Part shown: positions 7,862-15,576 of the stretch, one piece after another | Layout: every line of letters starts with the position of its first letter | Position numbering within the stretch: the stretch's first letter is position 1 | Virus record (IMG/VR): IMGVR_UViG_3300044733_002212 | Coordinates: 1 to 44,635 of that record | Origin: a virus | DNA length: 44,635 nt | Strand: one strand, 5' to 3' | Program-made: the position numbers and the translations under genes | Notes under the pieces: generated by a model | Told to the model about the DNA's origin: nothing | Seen by the model: the letters and a program-made list of their open reading frames with translations, nothing else | Database searches by the model: none

Positions 7862-9234
7862 TACTCAGCACAAGAAACACAATAGTCCTCATCTTGCTCA
7901 AATGAGAAGATGTCTTTATACTCATCATCAAGAATGGCCGAGGCATCATCCTTACGAAGAGTGTCGGGCATCACCTGCAATGCGTAGTAGAGAGACGTTT
8001 GCGGTGAAGCAAGCCAGTCCTCGATAAATGCGTTGTCATAAGTAACAACGTCACTCCACGAATTGAAGCTATACCCATGCAGCAGACCCGTGCTGTCAAG
8101 CATTTGCATGATGCCATTAGCTACGGACTTGTAGGCTTCCCAGCCGACCTCTGCAGCAATTTCGACAGGACCATAGTTGACGGACATAACGCCAAGCGTC
8201 CCAGAATCCCTGTCAACTTCCCTGGCTATAGGAGGGGCAATCTCAGGCGTTGTGACAAAACCGTCTAGATCTGTGTACCGGTAGCTACAGCTAGCAGTGG
8301 GGGCAATGGTGAATGCCCTCTCCATGCCGTAGTAGCGGGCAACAGCAGCGGCCTCAAGGATGCCTTTGTACATCGCTTGAGCCAGGCGATTGGCAGTGCT
8401 GTCGTTGTGCTGATAGCTGTTCACTTCAGCCAACGCAACGCCAAACTCTTGATAGGTCACCCCATAACGCCGTAGCAGGTTGGCGAGCCCCAGCATTCCG
8501 AGACCGACTTGCCGATCTTCGTCTGGAGAGAGGTACTCCCCGCTCTGTTCAACACCTGTTCGGGCGTGTAGTTCGCACAAGTCCCGCATTCCGTCTGGAA
8601 ATGCGCTCGGAAGGTCATCGAGCTCGCATGCGCCGAGGTTGACATGCTCCAATAGACAGGTTCCCCGTGATCGCAGATAGATTTCCAGGCAAACGTTACC
8701 CCGGATGCGATTTCCGTCATTATCAAACTTGACTTTGTTGAGCCAGATGTCACCACTTTGAATCTTCTTTAGAAGTGCTTCCTTGATCTCATCGCTGGCA
8801 CGATGCCACCAGAGGGGCGTGATATCCACACATCGCTTCACCCAGGGCAGTTCAGCCCTACTCACATTGATGAATTCAAGAATGTCTGGGTGGCTTAAGT
8901 CGAGGTGCAGAACCACTGCCCCGTTCTTGTAGATACCACCGCGCCGCAGTATCTCATTTAGGGAAGAATAGATCTTCCCAAAGGAAACAGGCCCGCTGGC
9001 CACAAGGCCTTTGCCGTTCTCCTCCCCCTTGGCACGCAGCTTGGAGAGGTGGACAGCAACGCCGGCACCATATCGGAGGGCGTGGGATACGAAGCGCCAA
9101 CTGGCTTCGATTCCATTGGGCCCCTCCATCTCGTCTTCCACCACGAAGACGGTGCAACTAACGGGGAGGCGGCTATCTGGATTGTCGATCCAGGTCTGTA
9201 CTCGGCCCGTTCGGGCAATCTTCGAGGTGGACAT
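7861..9234 (-). CDS. nrdA: Ribonucleotide reductase class I large (alpha) subunit, reduced form
   Basis: 457 residues against about 750 for cellular NrdA; the N-terminal ATP-cone region is absent. The catalytic parts are complete: C27 and C203 as the redox pair, N180-x-C182-x-E184 as the active-site triad with the thiyl cysteine, paired Y416-Y417 for long-range radical transfer from the beta subunit, and a C-terminal CVSC (452-455) that accepts electrons from thioredoxin. It makes dNDPs for phage replication. Without the ATP cone, overall activity inhibition by dATP is probably lost, which would suit a lytic phage. It is followed directly by nrdB and preceded by the MazG-like gene. Confidence 0.92.
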   Translation of the reverse strand: MSTSKIARTGRVQTWIDNPDSRLPVSCTVFVVEDEMEGPNGIEASWRFVSHALRYGAGVAVHLSKLRAKGEENGKGLVASGPVSFGKIYSSLNEILRRGGIYKNGAVVLHLDLSHPDILEFINVSRAELPWVKRCVDITPLWWHRASDEIKEALLKKIQSGDIWLNKVKFDNDGNRIRGNVCLEIYLRSRGTCLLEHVNLGACELDDLPSAFPDGMRDLCELHARTGVEQSGEYLSPDEDRQVGLGMLGLANLLRRYGVTYQEFGVALAEVNSYQHNDSTANRLAQAMYKGILEAAAVARYYGMERAFTIAPTASCSYRYTDLDGFVTTPEIAPPIAREVDRDSGTLGVMSVNYGPVEIAAEVGWEAYKSVANGIMQMLDSTGLLHGYSFNSWSDVVTYDNAFIEDWLASPQTSLYYALQVMPDTLRKDDASAILDDEYKDIFSFEQDEDYCVSCAE

Positions 9235-9236
9235 TG

Positions 9237-9623
9237 TCAGATAAGGTCGGTGAGGTATGGGGGTTGGTAATTGGGGCCTTTGATAACTTTTCCTGCCTCG
9301 TTCTTCAGAGGCTTTCCGTCCACAAGTTTGGACATGTTGCTCCGATGTACTCGAGCCAGAGCTTCATCGAGCTCCCAGCCGGCAGCAGCAGCAAACTGGA
9401 AGCAAACAAATACAAGGTCCGCAAGCTCTTTAAGGGCAGCTTCTCGAGACCTAAAGTTTGAAAGATCTTGGAGACACAGGTCATATGCCTCAAAGAACTC
9501 ATGCGTTTCTTCGCAGATAAGATCTGATTGAAGGTCAAGAATTGAGGGGGCAAAACAGGCAGTTGGTTGATCCATCGCCACCCTGAACTGGAGGGCTTGG
9601 CCAAGTAAATCAGGTGCGCTCAT
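9237..9623 (-). CDS. MazG-like / phosphoribosyl-ATP pyrophosphohydrolase-like protein
   Basis: 128 residues with the all-alpha NTP pyrophosphohydrolase signature: E38-E39-x-x-E42 (EETHE) and E66-x-x-D69 (ELADL), which together bind Mg2+. The tail contains RVHRSNMSKL and a GPNYQPP segment, as in PRA-PH/MazG-like proteins of T7-like phages. Family members hydrolyse nucleoside triphosphates or (p)ppGpp-like nucleotides, and in cyanophages they have been proposed to alter nutrient signalling or clean up nucleotides. It ends three bases before nrdA and overlaps the DUF3310 gene by 4 bases. The substrate is uncertain. Confidence 0.82.
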   Translation of the reverse strand: MSAPDLLGQALQFRVAMDQPTACFAPSILDLQSDLICEETHEFFEAYDLCLQDLSNFRSREAALKELADLVFVCFQFAAAAGWELDEALARVHRSNMSKLVDGKPLKNEAGKVIKGPNYQPPYLTDLI

Positions 9624-9835
9624 CGGTTGCGGGATTTGGATACAAGGAAGATCTTTTTCTCTAGATAAGCCTTAGCCTTGAGAAGATCATCGATCTCCTC
9701 TTCATGCGGCTTGTGACCAGCACGACAGAGATACTTGACTACATTGCCGGCAAAGTAATCAAGCTGTTGATCTGCGATAAAATCCCAGACCTCGATTACA
9801 CCACGGGCATAATGGTCTGGTGAATATTTACTCAT
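9620..9835 (-). CDS. DUF3310 family protein
   Basis: 71 residues from ATG 9835, chosen because it forms an ATGA overlap with the upstream small gene; a 76-residue form from 9850 is possible. The pattern SPDHY...EVWDFI...LDYFAGNVVKYLCRAG...DLLKAKAYLEK is diagnostic of DUF3310, a small alpha-helical domain common in phage replication operons. The family has no established biochemical role; it is often found near nucleotide metabolism genes and is sometimes described as nucleotide-kinase-like. It lies between NblA and MazG-like genes. Confidence 0.85.
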   Translation of the reverse strand: MSKYSPDHYARGVIEVWDFIADQQLDYFAGNVVKYLCRAGHKPHEEEIDDLLKAKAYLEKKIFLVSKSRNR

Positions 9836-9999
9836 GAGTAGCGGGACCATGGTGGTGGATTATGCGGCTCAAGTTCGTCCTCTATCTTTTGCAAGAAGGA
9901 CTTCATCCAGGGTTGCCAAACTTCTGGATGTCGGTTGTACATGCTCCTAGCAAGGAGAGTGCCTCGGACCAGGAGTAGTTCTCTGTACGTCAGCTTCAT
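9832..9999 (-). CDS. Small protein overlapping the nblA-like 3' end
   Basis: 55 residues from ATG 9999 (starts MKLTYRELLLVRG) to a TGA at 9832-9834 that overlaps the next ATG by ATGA. The ATGA junction and a sensible amphipathic composition (SMYNRHPEVWQPWMKSFLQK) support a real gene. It overlaps the nblA-like reading frame by 53 bases. I do not recognise the family; its position in the replication operon is the only clue to role. Confidence 0.6.
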   Translation of the reverse strand: MKLTYRELLLVRGTLLARSMYNRHPEVWQPWMKSFLQKIEDELEPHNPPPWSRYS

Positions 10000-10171
10000 T
10001 CCAATTCTTCACTAAGTTAGTGATGGTATTGTTGTACATAAAGTTTTGACGCAGCAGCATTGTGCAGAGGTTTATTAGATCTTTCTTTGAAGCATTGTCT
10101 GCAGCATCACCAAACTTGCGTAGCTGAAACTGCTGCTCCAATGTGAGATCTAAAACTGGGTAAGGGATCAT
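9947..10171 (-). CDS. nblA: NblA-like phycobilisome degradation adaptor
   Basis: 74 residues. The block LTLEQQFQLRKF at about 9-20, a polar linker, then an amphipathic helix ending NTITNLVKNW, reproduces the helix-loop-helix of NblA (LxLEQqFxiR...). NblA binds phycobiliproteins and Clp chaperones and triggers breakdown of phycobilisomes. Functional NblA has been described in freshwater and marine cyanophages. ATG 10171 forms ATGA with the exonuclease stop, so translation is coupled; an upstream in-frame start would extend the protein by 13 poorly matching residues. The C-terminal tail of about 16 residues is longer than usual and overlaps the next gene. Expected effect: release of amino acids and loss of host light harvesting during infection. 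Confidence 0.75.
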   Translation of the reverse strand: MIPYPVLDLTLEQQFQLRKFGDAADNASKKDLINLCTMLLRQNFMYNNTITNLVKNWNEADVQRTTPGPRHSPC

Positions 10172-10893
10172 GGTGTGTAGGGGATGGGCAGCTGCGTGGA
10201 TGAATCCCAATCAGACGCTTGAAGAATCCGAGCTAGCCGTAGATTGCGTAATGCGTCTTCTTCTGTTTGCTGAGCCTGAGCGTATGTCTTGAGGACGGCC
10301 GGCCAATAGTCGCCGTCTTTGACAGAATTCAAGATGGCTTCTGCTTTCTTCGGACCAACTCCAGGGCAACCTGAATAGCCATCGGTCTGGTCACCAGTAA
10401 GGCATTGCTCATAGAGCCTCCTTCGAGCCTCTTCGGGGCTCTGGGTAAACTCCTTTTTCAGGTTGTAGATCCTGCACGGGATCTGTTCCATATCCTTGTC
10501 TGGACTAACAAGGACAAAGTTTTTAAGCTTGCCATTTGTAGCCAGGATCCCGCACACATCATCTGCTTCTAAGCCAGGCTTCATCACAGACTTGAAATTG
10601 GATAGACCCCAGTTCTTTAATCGCAAGTAACCACAGGGCTTTCGCTTGGTGCGATTGCCCTTGTAAGCAGGGTCAATTGTCTTTCGAAAATTGTGCTTGT
10701 CTGTAAAGGTTAAGATTAGTTTGTTGGTTTCGAACCGCTCCTTGAGGCGCGTAAGTTCATTTTGAACAATCTTCTGTGCCTCTACAAAGTTGCCAATGAC
10801 GATTGAAAGCTCTTGGTCAAAGTCGAGCTCTTCTTCGACGGCTGACGCTGCTCTGTAAAAGAAGTAGTCAGCATCAATCAGAAGGGTTGTCAC
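10168..10893 (-). CDS. 5'-3' exonuclease (T7 gp6 / flap nuclease-like)
   Basis: 241 residues starting with the PIN/FEN acidic motif LLIDADYFFYRA (D7, D9). It has a middle GLEADDVCGIL acidic cluster, VSPDKDMEQI, and a helix-hairpin-helix-like GCPGVGPKKAEAIL near residue 180. These are the ordered motifs of 5'-nucleases in T7 and related phages, which remove RNA primers and degrade host DNA. It overlaps the endonuclease VII-like gene by 20 bases and the nblA-like gene by 4 bases. The assignment is firm. Confidence 0.92.
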   Translation of the reverse strand: MTTLLIDADYFFYRAASAVEEELDFDQELSIVIGNFVEAQKIVQNELTRLKERFETNKLILTFTDKHNFRKTIDPAYKGNRTKRKPCGYLRLKNWGLSNFKSVMKPGLEADDVCGILATNGKLKNFVLVSPDKDMEQIPCRIYNLKKEFTQSPEEARRRLYEQCLTGDQTDGYSGCPGVGPKKAEAILNSVKDGDYWPAVLKTYAQAQQTEEDALRNLRLARILQASDWDSSTQLPIPYTP

Positions 10894-11302
10894 TGTGTTT
10901 AGTGTTATTGAGAAGGTAAAGCAAAGCCTTGGACAGGATCACTGGGTCGTCGTGAAGGAGCCCAACGCCTGAATTGCAGGATTTGCATATGTAGCCACGA
11001 AACGACTCCCCATTGTGGCAATGGTCAAGTACCCATTTCTGGGTATGGACGCCACATATAGGGCAGTCGCCTGGCGGTGGTACTGGGTGTTGTGTTTTTA
11101 GTGATGTTCGAATCTGGTGCTGCAGTCGGTGGCAGGTCTTGCATCTGTTTCTCGTAGCGCGATGGCGGCCATCAGCTTTGACAAACTCTGTTTCTGACTT
11201 CCACTCCCCACAATGTTTGCACTGCTTAGTGGCAGTCCGCCCATGACTTTCCGATCTTAGATTCGGAATCCAGTCGGCACCTAAAAGAGAGAGCTGATTC
11301 AA
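10874..11302 (-). CDS. Recombination endonuclease VII-like (His-Me/HNH) nuclease
   Basis: 142 residues with two zinc-binding modules. The first has C28-x2-C31 and C54-x2-C57. The second carries C80-x2-C83, the catalytic segment D93-H94-C95-H96 (VLDHCHNG), and C106-x2-C109 followed by N110, matching the phage endonuclease VII family. It may resolve branched DNA or nick. The ATG at 11302 lies 77 bases inside the polymerase gene in another frame; no better start is present before the first cysteine pair. As endonuclease I is also present, this is a second possible junction-cutting enzyme, or a homing-type free nuclease settled beside the polymerase gene. Confidence 0.82.
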   Translation of the reverse strand: MNQLSLLGADWIPNLRSESHGRTATKQCKHCGEWKSETEFVKADGRHRATRNRCKTCHRLQHQIRTSLKTQHPVPPPGDCPICGVHTQKWVLDHCHNGESFRGYICKSCNSGVGLLHDDPVILSKALLYLLNNTKHSDNPSD

Positions 11303-12992
11303 CGTCTTTCATGGCTGCAGTGATAAGAAATGCGGCTTGTTCTGCTTGCTCTGGAGCTACAGAGATCTGCATTTCATCGTGTACAAAGGCAAGGGGCCAG
11401 TAGCAGATGCCTGCTTCCTGCAGAAGTTCATTCGCCCTTATCAGCCAAAGCTTGCAAATAATTGCTCCACATGACTGCAAAAGGTAATTCGTTGCTGCAT
11501 GCTTCTTGCCTTGTAGATGAATCGGACGACCGTCAATTCCGGTCAGTACATCCGCCTCAGCACGCCTTTCAATAGCCTCTGTCAGCTCCTTAAAGCCTTC
11601 CAGGCCGGCCATGATGCGCTGCCTGATTTGCTTGCCCTTCTTCTCTGCATCAGCTTTACTTGCCCCTGCAGTGAGTCCTAGCTTTCGGTTTCCACCGCCA
11701 TAAATTAGGCAGTAGGTACAAGACTTCCCAGTTTTCCTGTCAGTCCCGTAGATCTCTGCTAGTGCAGTGTGGATGTCGCCTTCGACGACTTCCTTTCCAA
11801 ACTTGCCATGATCAAACCTAGCTAAGTAATGGGCAAGGCAGCGCAGCTCCAAGCCAGAAGCATCAGCGCCAACTTGCAGCCGATCATTCCCCGGATGGAA
11901 TAATTCTCGGTACTCATGATCAGAAGGAACCTGCGCAATATTTGGACCCATGTGGGCCTGACGGCCCGTGTTCGTGTTCAGGATGCAGCTGTGATGAATG
12001 CGACCATCTCTGCCAACCTTTTTAAGCCAAGCGTTCTTGCCTTCACTGATCTGCCCCAGATGTTTCTGTAGCGTCAGGATGCGAGCAAACTTCTTGGATT
12101 CATCTGTGTTGAGCTCGAGAAGAATGTCCTCATCAATCTTCGGAATACCGGTTTCGGTTTTCTCAAGCGGCTCCCATCCACGAAACATCTGAAATGCCGT
12201 TGCAATATGCTGTCGGCTTGTGGGATTGAACTCCCGAAGTCTCGTAAATGGAACACCCTTGTGATACCCACGAGGACCGTTATTCACAGCAGGTGTGAAC
12301 TCACCGCCACTCACATAAGGGAATGTGGTTCGCATCTCGTCTGAGAGCTGTTCGAGTTCACCCTGCAGTTTCCACGTCAACTGCTCGGCTTTCTTGGTAT
12401 CAAACGGAAAGCCCTCTCGCTCTTGCCAGGCCATCAGCTTGGCAACCTTGTGCTCGGTGTCTATACATTGTCTATACTTGGAAAGCTTGGGCTCAAAGAA
12501 CTTCGCCAAAGCCGTCGATACTTCAACGTCTTTAACGCAGTACTCAAGCATCTCTGGGCTGTAGTTAGACCAATCCCCATCAAGCTGTTTGCCGTACTGG
12601 GATTTGTACACACCAAGCCTGTAGCCCCAGGCCTCGAGCGAGTGCCTACCCCAAAGCTGTGCAGGCATGTTGGGGGGATTCTCCCTCTTGTCCTTCAGCA
12701 GCATGTGCATAAAGAACAAACGAGACAAAATCAGGGTGTCATACACCTGCCCCTGGGGCTCAAAGAAGGGATAAACTTCTCGAATAGCCTCGAAGTCATA
12801 CCCAATAATGTTGTGCCCCCACAGTTCATCAGCTTCGGCCAGGATGTTTAGGCCTGTAGTCACTGATTCCTGGAGCCCAGTATCGTCATAGCGACGAACC
12901 TCACCGGTATCCAGATCTTGCGTTACTAAGCAATGAACAACAGAAAGCTGACGCAATAAGCCGTCTGTCTCAACGTCGAATACGAGCCTCAT
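11226..12992 (-). CDS. DNA polymerase family A with 3'-5' exonuclease (T7 gp5-like)
   Basis: 588 residues. The exonuclease domain shows D6-x-E8 (VFDVETDG), D66 (GYDFEAI) and Y151...D155 (YCVKDVEVS). The polymerase domain shows motif A with D377 (GADASGLELR), motif B K423-x3-Y427-x3-Y431-G (KSCTYCLIYGG) and motif C H538-D539-E540 (AFVHDEMQI). It replicates the phage genome together with the primase-helicase and SSB. It is shorter than T7 gp5 (704). The thioredoxin-like gene overlaps its start by 4 bases. Y427/Y431 keep the tyrosine form typical of T7 polymerase. Confidence 0.96.
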   Translation of the reverse strand: MRLVFDVETDGLLRQLSVVHCLVTQDLDTGEVRRYDDTGLQESVTTGLNILAEADELWGHNIIGYDFEAIREVYPFFEPQGQVYDTLILSRLFFMHMLLKDKRENPPNMPAQLWGRHSLEAWGYRLGVYKSQYGKQLDGDWSNYSPEMLEYCVKDVEVSTALAKFFEPKLSKYRQCIDTEHKVAKLMAWQEREGFPFDTKKAEQLTWKLQGELEQLSDEMRTTFPYVSGGEFTPAVNNGPRGYHKGVPFTRLREFNPTSRQHIATAFQMFRGWEPLEKTETGIPKIDEDILLELNTDESKKFARILTLQKHLGQISEGKNAWLKKVGRDGRIHHSCILNTNTGRQAHMGPNIAQVPSDHEYRELFHPGNDRLQVGADASGLELRCLAHYLARFDHGKFGKEVVEGDIHTALAEIYGTDRKTGKSCTYCLIYGGGNRKLGLTAGASKADAEKKGKQIRQRIMAGLEGFKELTEAIERRAEADVLTGIDGRPIHLQGKKHAATNYLLQSCGAIICKLWLIRANELLQEAGICYWPLAFVHDEMQISVAPEQAEQAAFLITAAMKDVESALSFRCRLDSESKIGKSWADCH

Positions 12993-13285
12993 CGTTTAGC
13001 AATTGCAGTGAGTGCCTGATACCACCAACGCTGTGTCAACGCAGAACTACCTACCTTCCGAGATAGCTCATTACTATCTGCATCCATAATCAACACTGTC
13101 GGGTACAGCTCTAATTCATAGGCTGCAACCAGTGCAGGAGCATTCTCTTTCTGGATCACGGATACGTAGTGCTCGTAGTCTGGATGTTGATCCAGCACGA
13201 TCTGAAGGGCATTGGCTGCCATGTCACATGGGCCGCAGCCTTGCTTCTTAAAGAAGACAAGCCGAGCGGGCTTAGAAGTCGTCAT
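12989..13285 (-). CDS. Thioredoxin-like protein
   Basis: 98 residues with the active site C17-G-P-C20 after a beta strand (RLVFFKKQGCGPC) and a later YPTVLIMD stretch carrying the conserved cis-proline region. It is shorter than E. coli thioredoxin (109) and lacks the usual tryptophan before the first cysteine. It overlaps DNA polymerase by ATGA and primase-helicase by 14 bases. Two roles are reasonable: reducing the NrdA C-terminal cysteines encoded downstream, or acting as a processivity factor for the T7-like polymerase, as host thioredoxin does for T7. Context alone cannot decide. Confidence 0.85.
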   Translation of the reverse strand: MTTSKPARLVFFKKQGCGPCDMAANALQIVLDQHPDYEHYVSVIQKENAPALVAAYELELYPTVLIMDADSNELSRKVGSSALTQRWWYQALTAIAKR

Positions 13286-14873
13286 AGCCAGTGGATGTTG
13301 CGGGTGGTGGTTGGGTTGACTCAGTAAGTCGACCAGTCTTGAGGTCGTAAACCAACGTTCCAGCTGGTCCGGTTTGACCGTTAAATCTGTTCTTAAGCAC
13401 TTTCATCTCACTGAAACAATCGCCAGATGAGATGTTGCGAAGCACGCAGACGACGATGTCAGACAGTTGGGCTATGGAGTGGGAGCCCCTGAGGTGTCCT
13501 AATGACACATCGGCCCCATCCTCGTGCGCCTTGTCGTTGGTGGTGCGCCGGAGATGACTGATCAACACCATGCCGATCCTTGTCTCTTCGACAAATGACC
13601 GCAGCTTGGTCATCGTCAAATCCAGCATTCGACGCTCGTCGTTTGATGCATTACCAGAGAGCAGAATTGACAGGTGATCCAGGATGATCCATTGCACTCC
13701 CTTGGCTTTCACCATGAAGCGAATGTCATTCAGGATCACGTCAGGATCTACGCTGCCAAACCCATCTCGTAAGAAAACGCGACCAGATCCAACAGAATGA
13801 TCAAAAGCACTGCGGAGATCAGATGGCTCGATTTCATTGGATAAATGTAGGGGTTTGTTAGCTTTAACCGTCATCAAGCGCAAGGCGGTGCGCTGGATGG
13901 ATTCTTCAAGGGCGATGTAGCCCACACTGAAGCCTTGATCGACCAAAGACATGGCGATCTCCCCGCAGAGGGTGCTCTTGCCCGCGCCAGAGCCGGCGGT
14001 GATCGTCACCAATTCGCCCAGCCTCAACCCCGAAGTGAGGTTGTTTAACCCCGGATAGGGGTAGTCGGCATCTTTGCCGTGCAATGGCGAGCTGACCAGA
14101 TCAAACAGGTCCTTGCCATCGATGATGGCTTGAGGCATGTAGGCCTTTCGGTTGAAGTAGGCCTGCCGAATTGCATCACTGTCACCGGCCACCAGGGCCT
14201 CGGAAGCATCCTTGTAGTTCCCTAAAGGAGCGATGAACACACGGTCAGCTGGGAACAAAGCAGCACATTCGGCTGTAGCCCTCTGTCCGGCTTCATCCTG
14301 GTCCAGCATGAGCACGATTTCATCGAAGCCCAGCAGCCACTTCAGTTGGTGCTTGAGGTCCTTAGCGGCAGCGTTGGCACCGTTGGGTACGGAGCAGACT
14401 GGCCAGTTTGGTCTTACCTGCCAGACGCTCAGAGCATCCATTTCCCCCTCGGTGATGACAATGGTTTTGCCAGAGCCAAAGAGGTGCTGTCCAAACAGCT
14501 GGTGGTCCGTGTTGCTGCCTACCCATTTAAAACTCTTCTCACGCCCACGCTCCTTGTAACCCACCAGGACTTTGTTGTCGTCGTAGTAGGGGAACCGAAC
14601 GGCATTGCCGGGGTCGATGCGGACGTTGAATTTCCTACAGGTTTCTTCGTGAAGCTTGCGGTTTTTAATTGGCCCAAATTCGCCTTCGTAGTTCACGGTG
14701 CGGTGCGGCTTGTTAGAAGGAAGGGCCTGCCCATCCCCACGTTGGTAGTACCCACAGGCAAAGCAGTAGGCACCACCATCCGTGTATCGCGCTAGAGCGT
14801 CAGAGGATGGGCAGTTAGGACAGGGCTCATGCCGTATAAACTCCGCCCCCTCAGAGGAGGAAGTCATCGGCAA
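13272..14873 (-). CDS. DNA primase-helicase (T7 gp4-like)
   Basis: 533 residues. The zinc-binding domain has C18, C21, C37 and C40 (CPNC...CFAC). TOPRIM motifs are E142 (ITEGEMDAL) and D191-x-D193 (MLDQDEAG). The RecA-like hexameric helicase has Walker A at 294-301 (GSGAGKST) and a Walker B-like WIILDHLSIL. It unwinds the fork and makes primers for the family A polymerase. The C-terminal end is acidic with a final aromatic residue (GYDDF), as in T7 gp4, where this tail contacts the polymerase. The start overlaps the upstream 47-residue gene by 23 bases. Confidence 0.96.
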   Translation of the reverse strand: MPMTSSSEGAEFIRHEPCPNCPSSDALARYTDGGAYCFACGYYQRGDGQALPSNKPHRTVNYEGEFGPIKNRKLHEETCRKFNVRIDPGNAVRFPYYDDNKVLVGYKERGREKSFKWVGSNTDHQLFGQHLFGSGKTIVITEGEMDALSVWQVRPNWPVCSVPNGANAAAKDLKHQLKWLLGFDEIVLMLDQDEAGQRATAECAALFPADRVFIAPLGNYKDASEALVAGDSDAIRQAYFNRKAYMPQAIIDGKDLFDLVSSPLHGKDADYPYPGLNNLTSGLRLGELVTITAGSGAGKSTLCGEIAMSLVDQGFSVGYIALEESIQRTALRLMTVKANKPLHLSNEIEPSDLRSAFDHSVGSGRVFLRDGFGSVDPDVILNDIRFMVKAKGVQWIILDHLSILLSGNASNDERRMLDLTMTKLRSFVEETRIGMVLISHLRRTTNDKAHEDGADVSLGHLRGSHSIAQLSDIVVCVLRNISSGDCFSEMKVLKNRFNGQTGPAGTLVYDLKTGRLTESTQPPPATSTGYDDF

Positions 14874-14994
14874 TCTCGATGTAATCGCGCATCACATCAA
14901 TGATGTGGGCGAAGGGATAGCCCTCCAGCTCAAACTGCTCAACCAGAGCATCGATGCGCTGAAACAAAAGGTCTTTGCTGTTGTCTTCAGTCAT
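14851..14994 (-). CDS. Small acidic protein upstream of primase-helicase
   Basis: 47 residues from ATG 14994 to TGA 14851-14853. The sequence is acidic and helical (FQRIDALVEQFELEGYP, then MRDYIEIADDFLL). It overlaps both neighbours, by 8 bases at its 5' end and 23 bases at its 3' end, which fits the coupling style of this operon and argues against chance. I do not recognise a family. A small acidic protein beside primase-helicase could be a replication accessory, but this is speculation. Confidence 0.55.
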   Translation of the reverse strand: MTEDNSKDLLFQRIDALVEQFELEGYPFAHIIDVMRDYIEIADDFLL

Positions 14995-15229
14995 TGACAA
15001 GCTCCTTGACAATGGCGTTCAGTTCAATCGCGAAATCTTCGTAGCGGCAGGCGGCTGCGTCGTGGTAGTTGATCCAGCTGGTGAGAGCACTGATCAACCC
15101 TGCAAGCACATTGGCCTTGTTGCCGTCATCATCACCAACGTCGGCGAGGACATCGGAGAACTGCTCGTCGTAGTACTCAACCGAGCCGTACTCAGGAGCT
15201 TTGGTGCTGGGGGTGTAAGAGGAGGTCAT
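14987..15229 (-). CDS. Hypothetical acidic protein between endonuclease I and primase
   Basis: 80 residues from ATG 15229, which makes ATGA with the endonuclease I stop; a longer form from 15268 would overlap the upstream gene by 43 bases. The protein is acidic (SDVLADVGDDDGNKANV) with a helical segment LAGLISALTSWINYHDAAAC and a final helix FAIELNAIVKEL. No motif recognised. Its setting among DNA metabolism genes is the only functional clue. Confidence 0.65.
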   Translation of the reverse strand: MTSSYTPSTKAPEYGSVEYYDEQFSDVLADVGDDDGNKANVLAGLISALTSWINYHDAAACRYEDFAIELNAIVKELVND

Positions 15230-15576
15230 GAAAGCCAGGTGGGTGGAATGTCGGGAAAGATGCACCATGGGAATCCGTGTCGATCACACCAATCCCCATA
15301 CGTGCTTTTGCTTGATTTAGTAAGCGTGTTATTACGCTGGAATATGAAACGTATATCTAAGTGCGGATGTTGAGCCTTGACAGCCAGCATCTTCCTCCGA
15401 TCAGAGGGCTTAAAGAATCCCTTGCATTCGAGAATGATGTCGTTCTTGAGGAAGAAATCTGGCGTGTACTTTGACTCGGTTACATACGCGAACTTCTGTG
15501 CCTCATAGAGGTAGGGCACATTTGACTTATCGAAGTATTTAGAAACACGCTCCTCCAGGCCGGAGCGCAAATTCAC
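15226..15576 (-). CDS. Endonuclease I, Holliday junction resolvase (T7 gp3-like)
   Basis: 116 residues with the PD-(D/E)XK layout of T7 endonuclease I: an acidic residue in GLEERV (E8/E9), D40 in YTPDFFL, then E50-x-K52 in IILECKG. T7 gp3 (149 residues) cuts branched DNA and degrades host DNA. It follows SSB with a one-base stop/start overlap, matching the T7 order gp2.5-gp3. It is shorter than T7 gp3 but contains the whole core. Confidence 0.92.
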   Translation of the reverse strand: MNLRSGLEERVSKYFDKSNVPYLYEAQKFAYVTESKYTPDFFLKNDIILECKGFFKPSDRRKMLAVKAQHPHLDIRFIFQRNNTLTKSSKSTYGDWCDRHGFPWCIFPDIPPTWLS

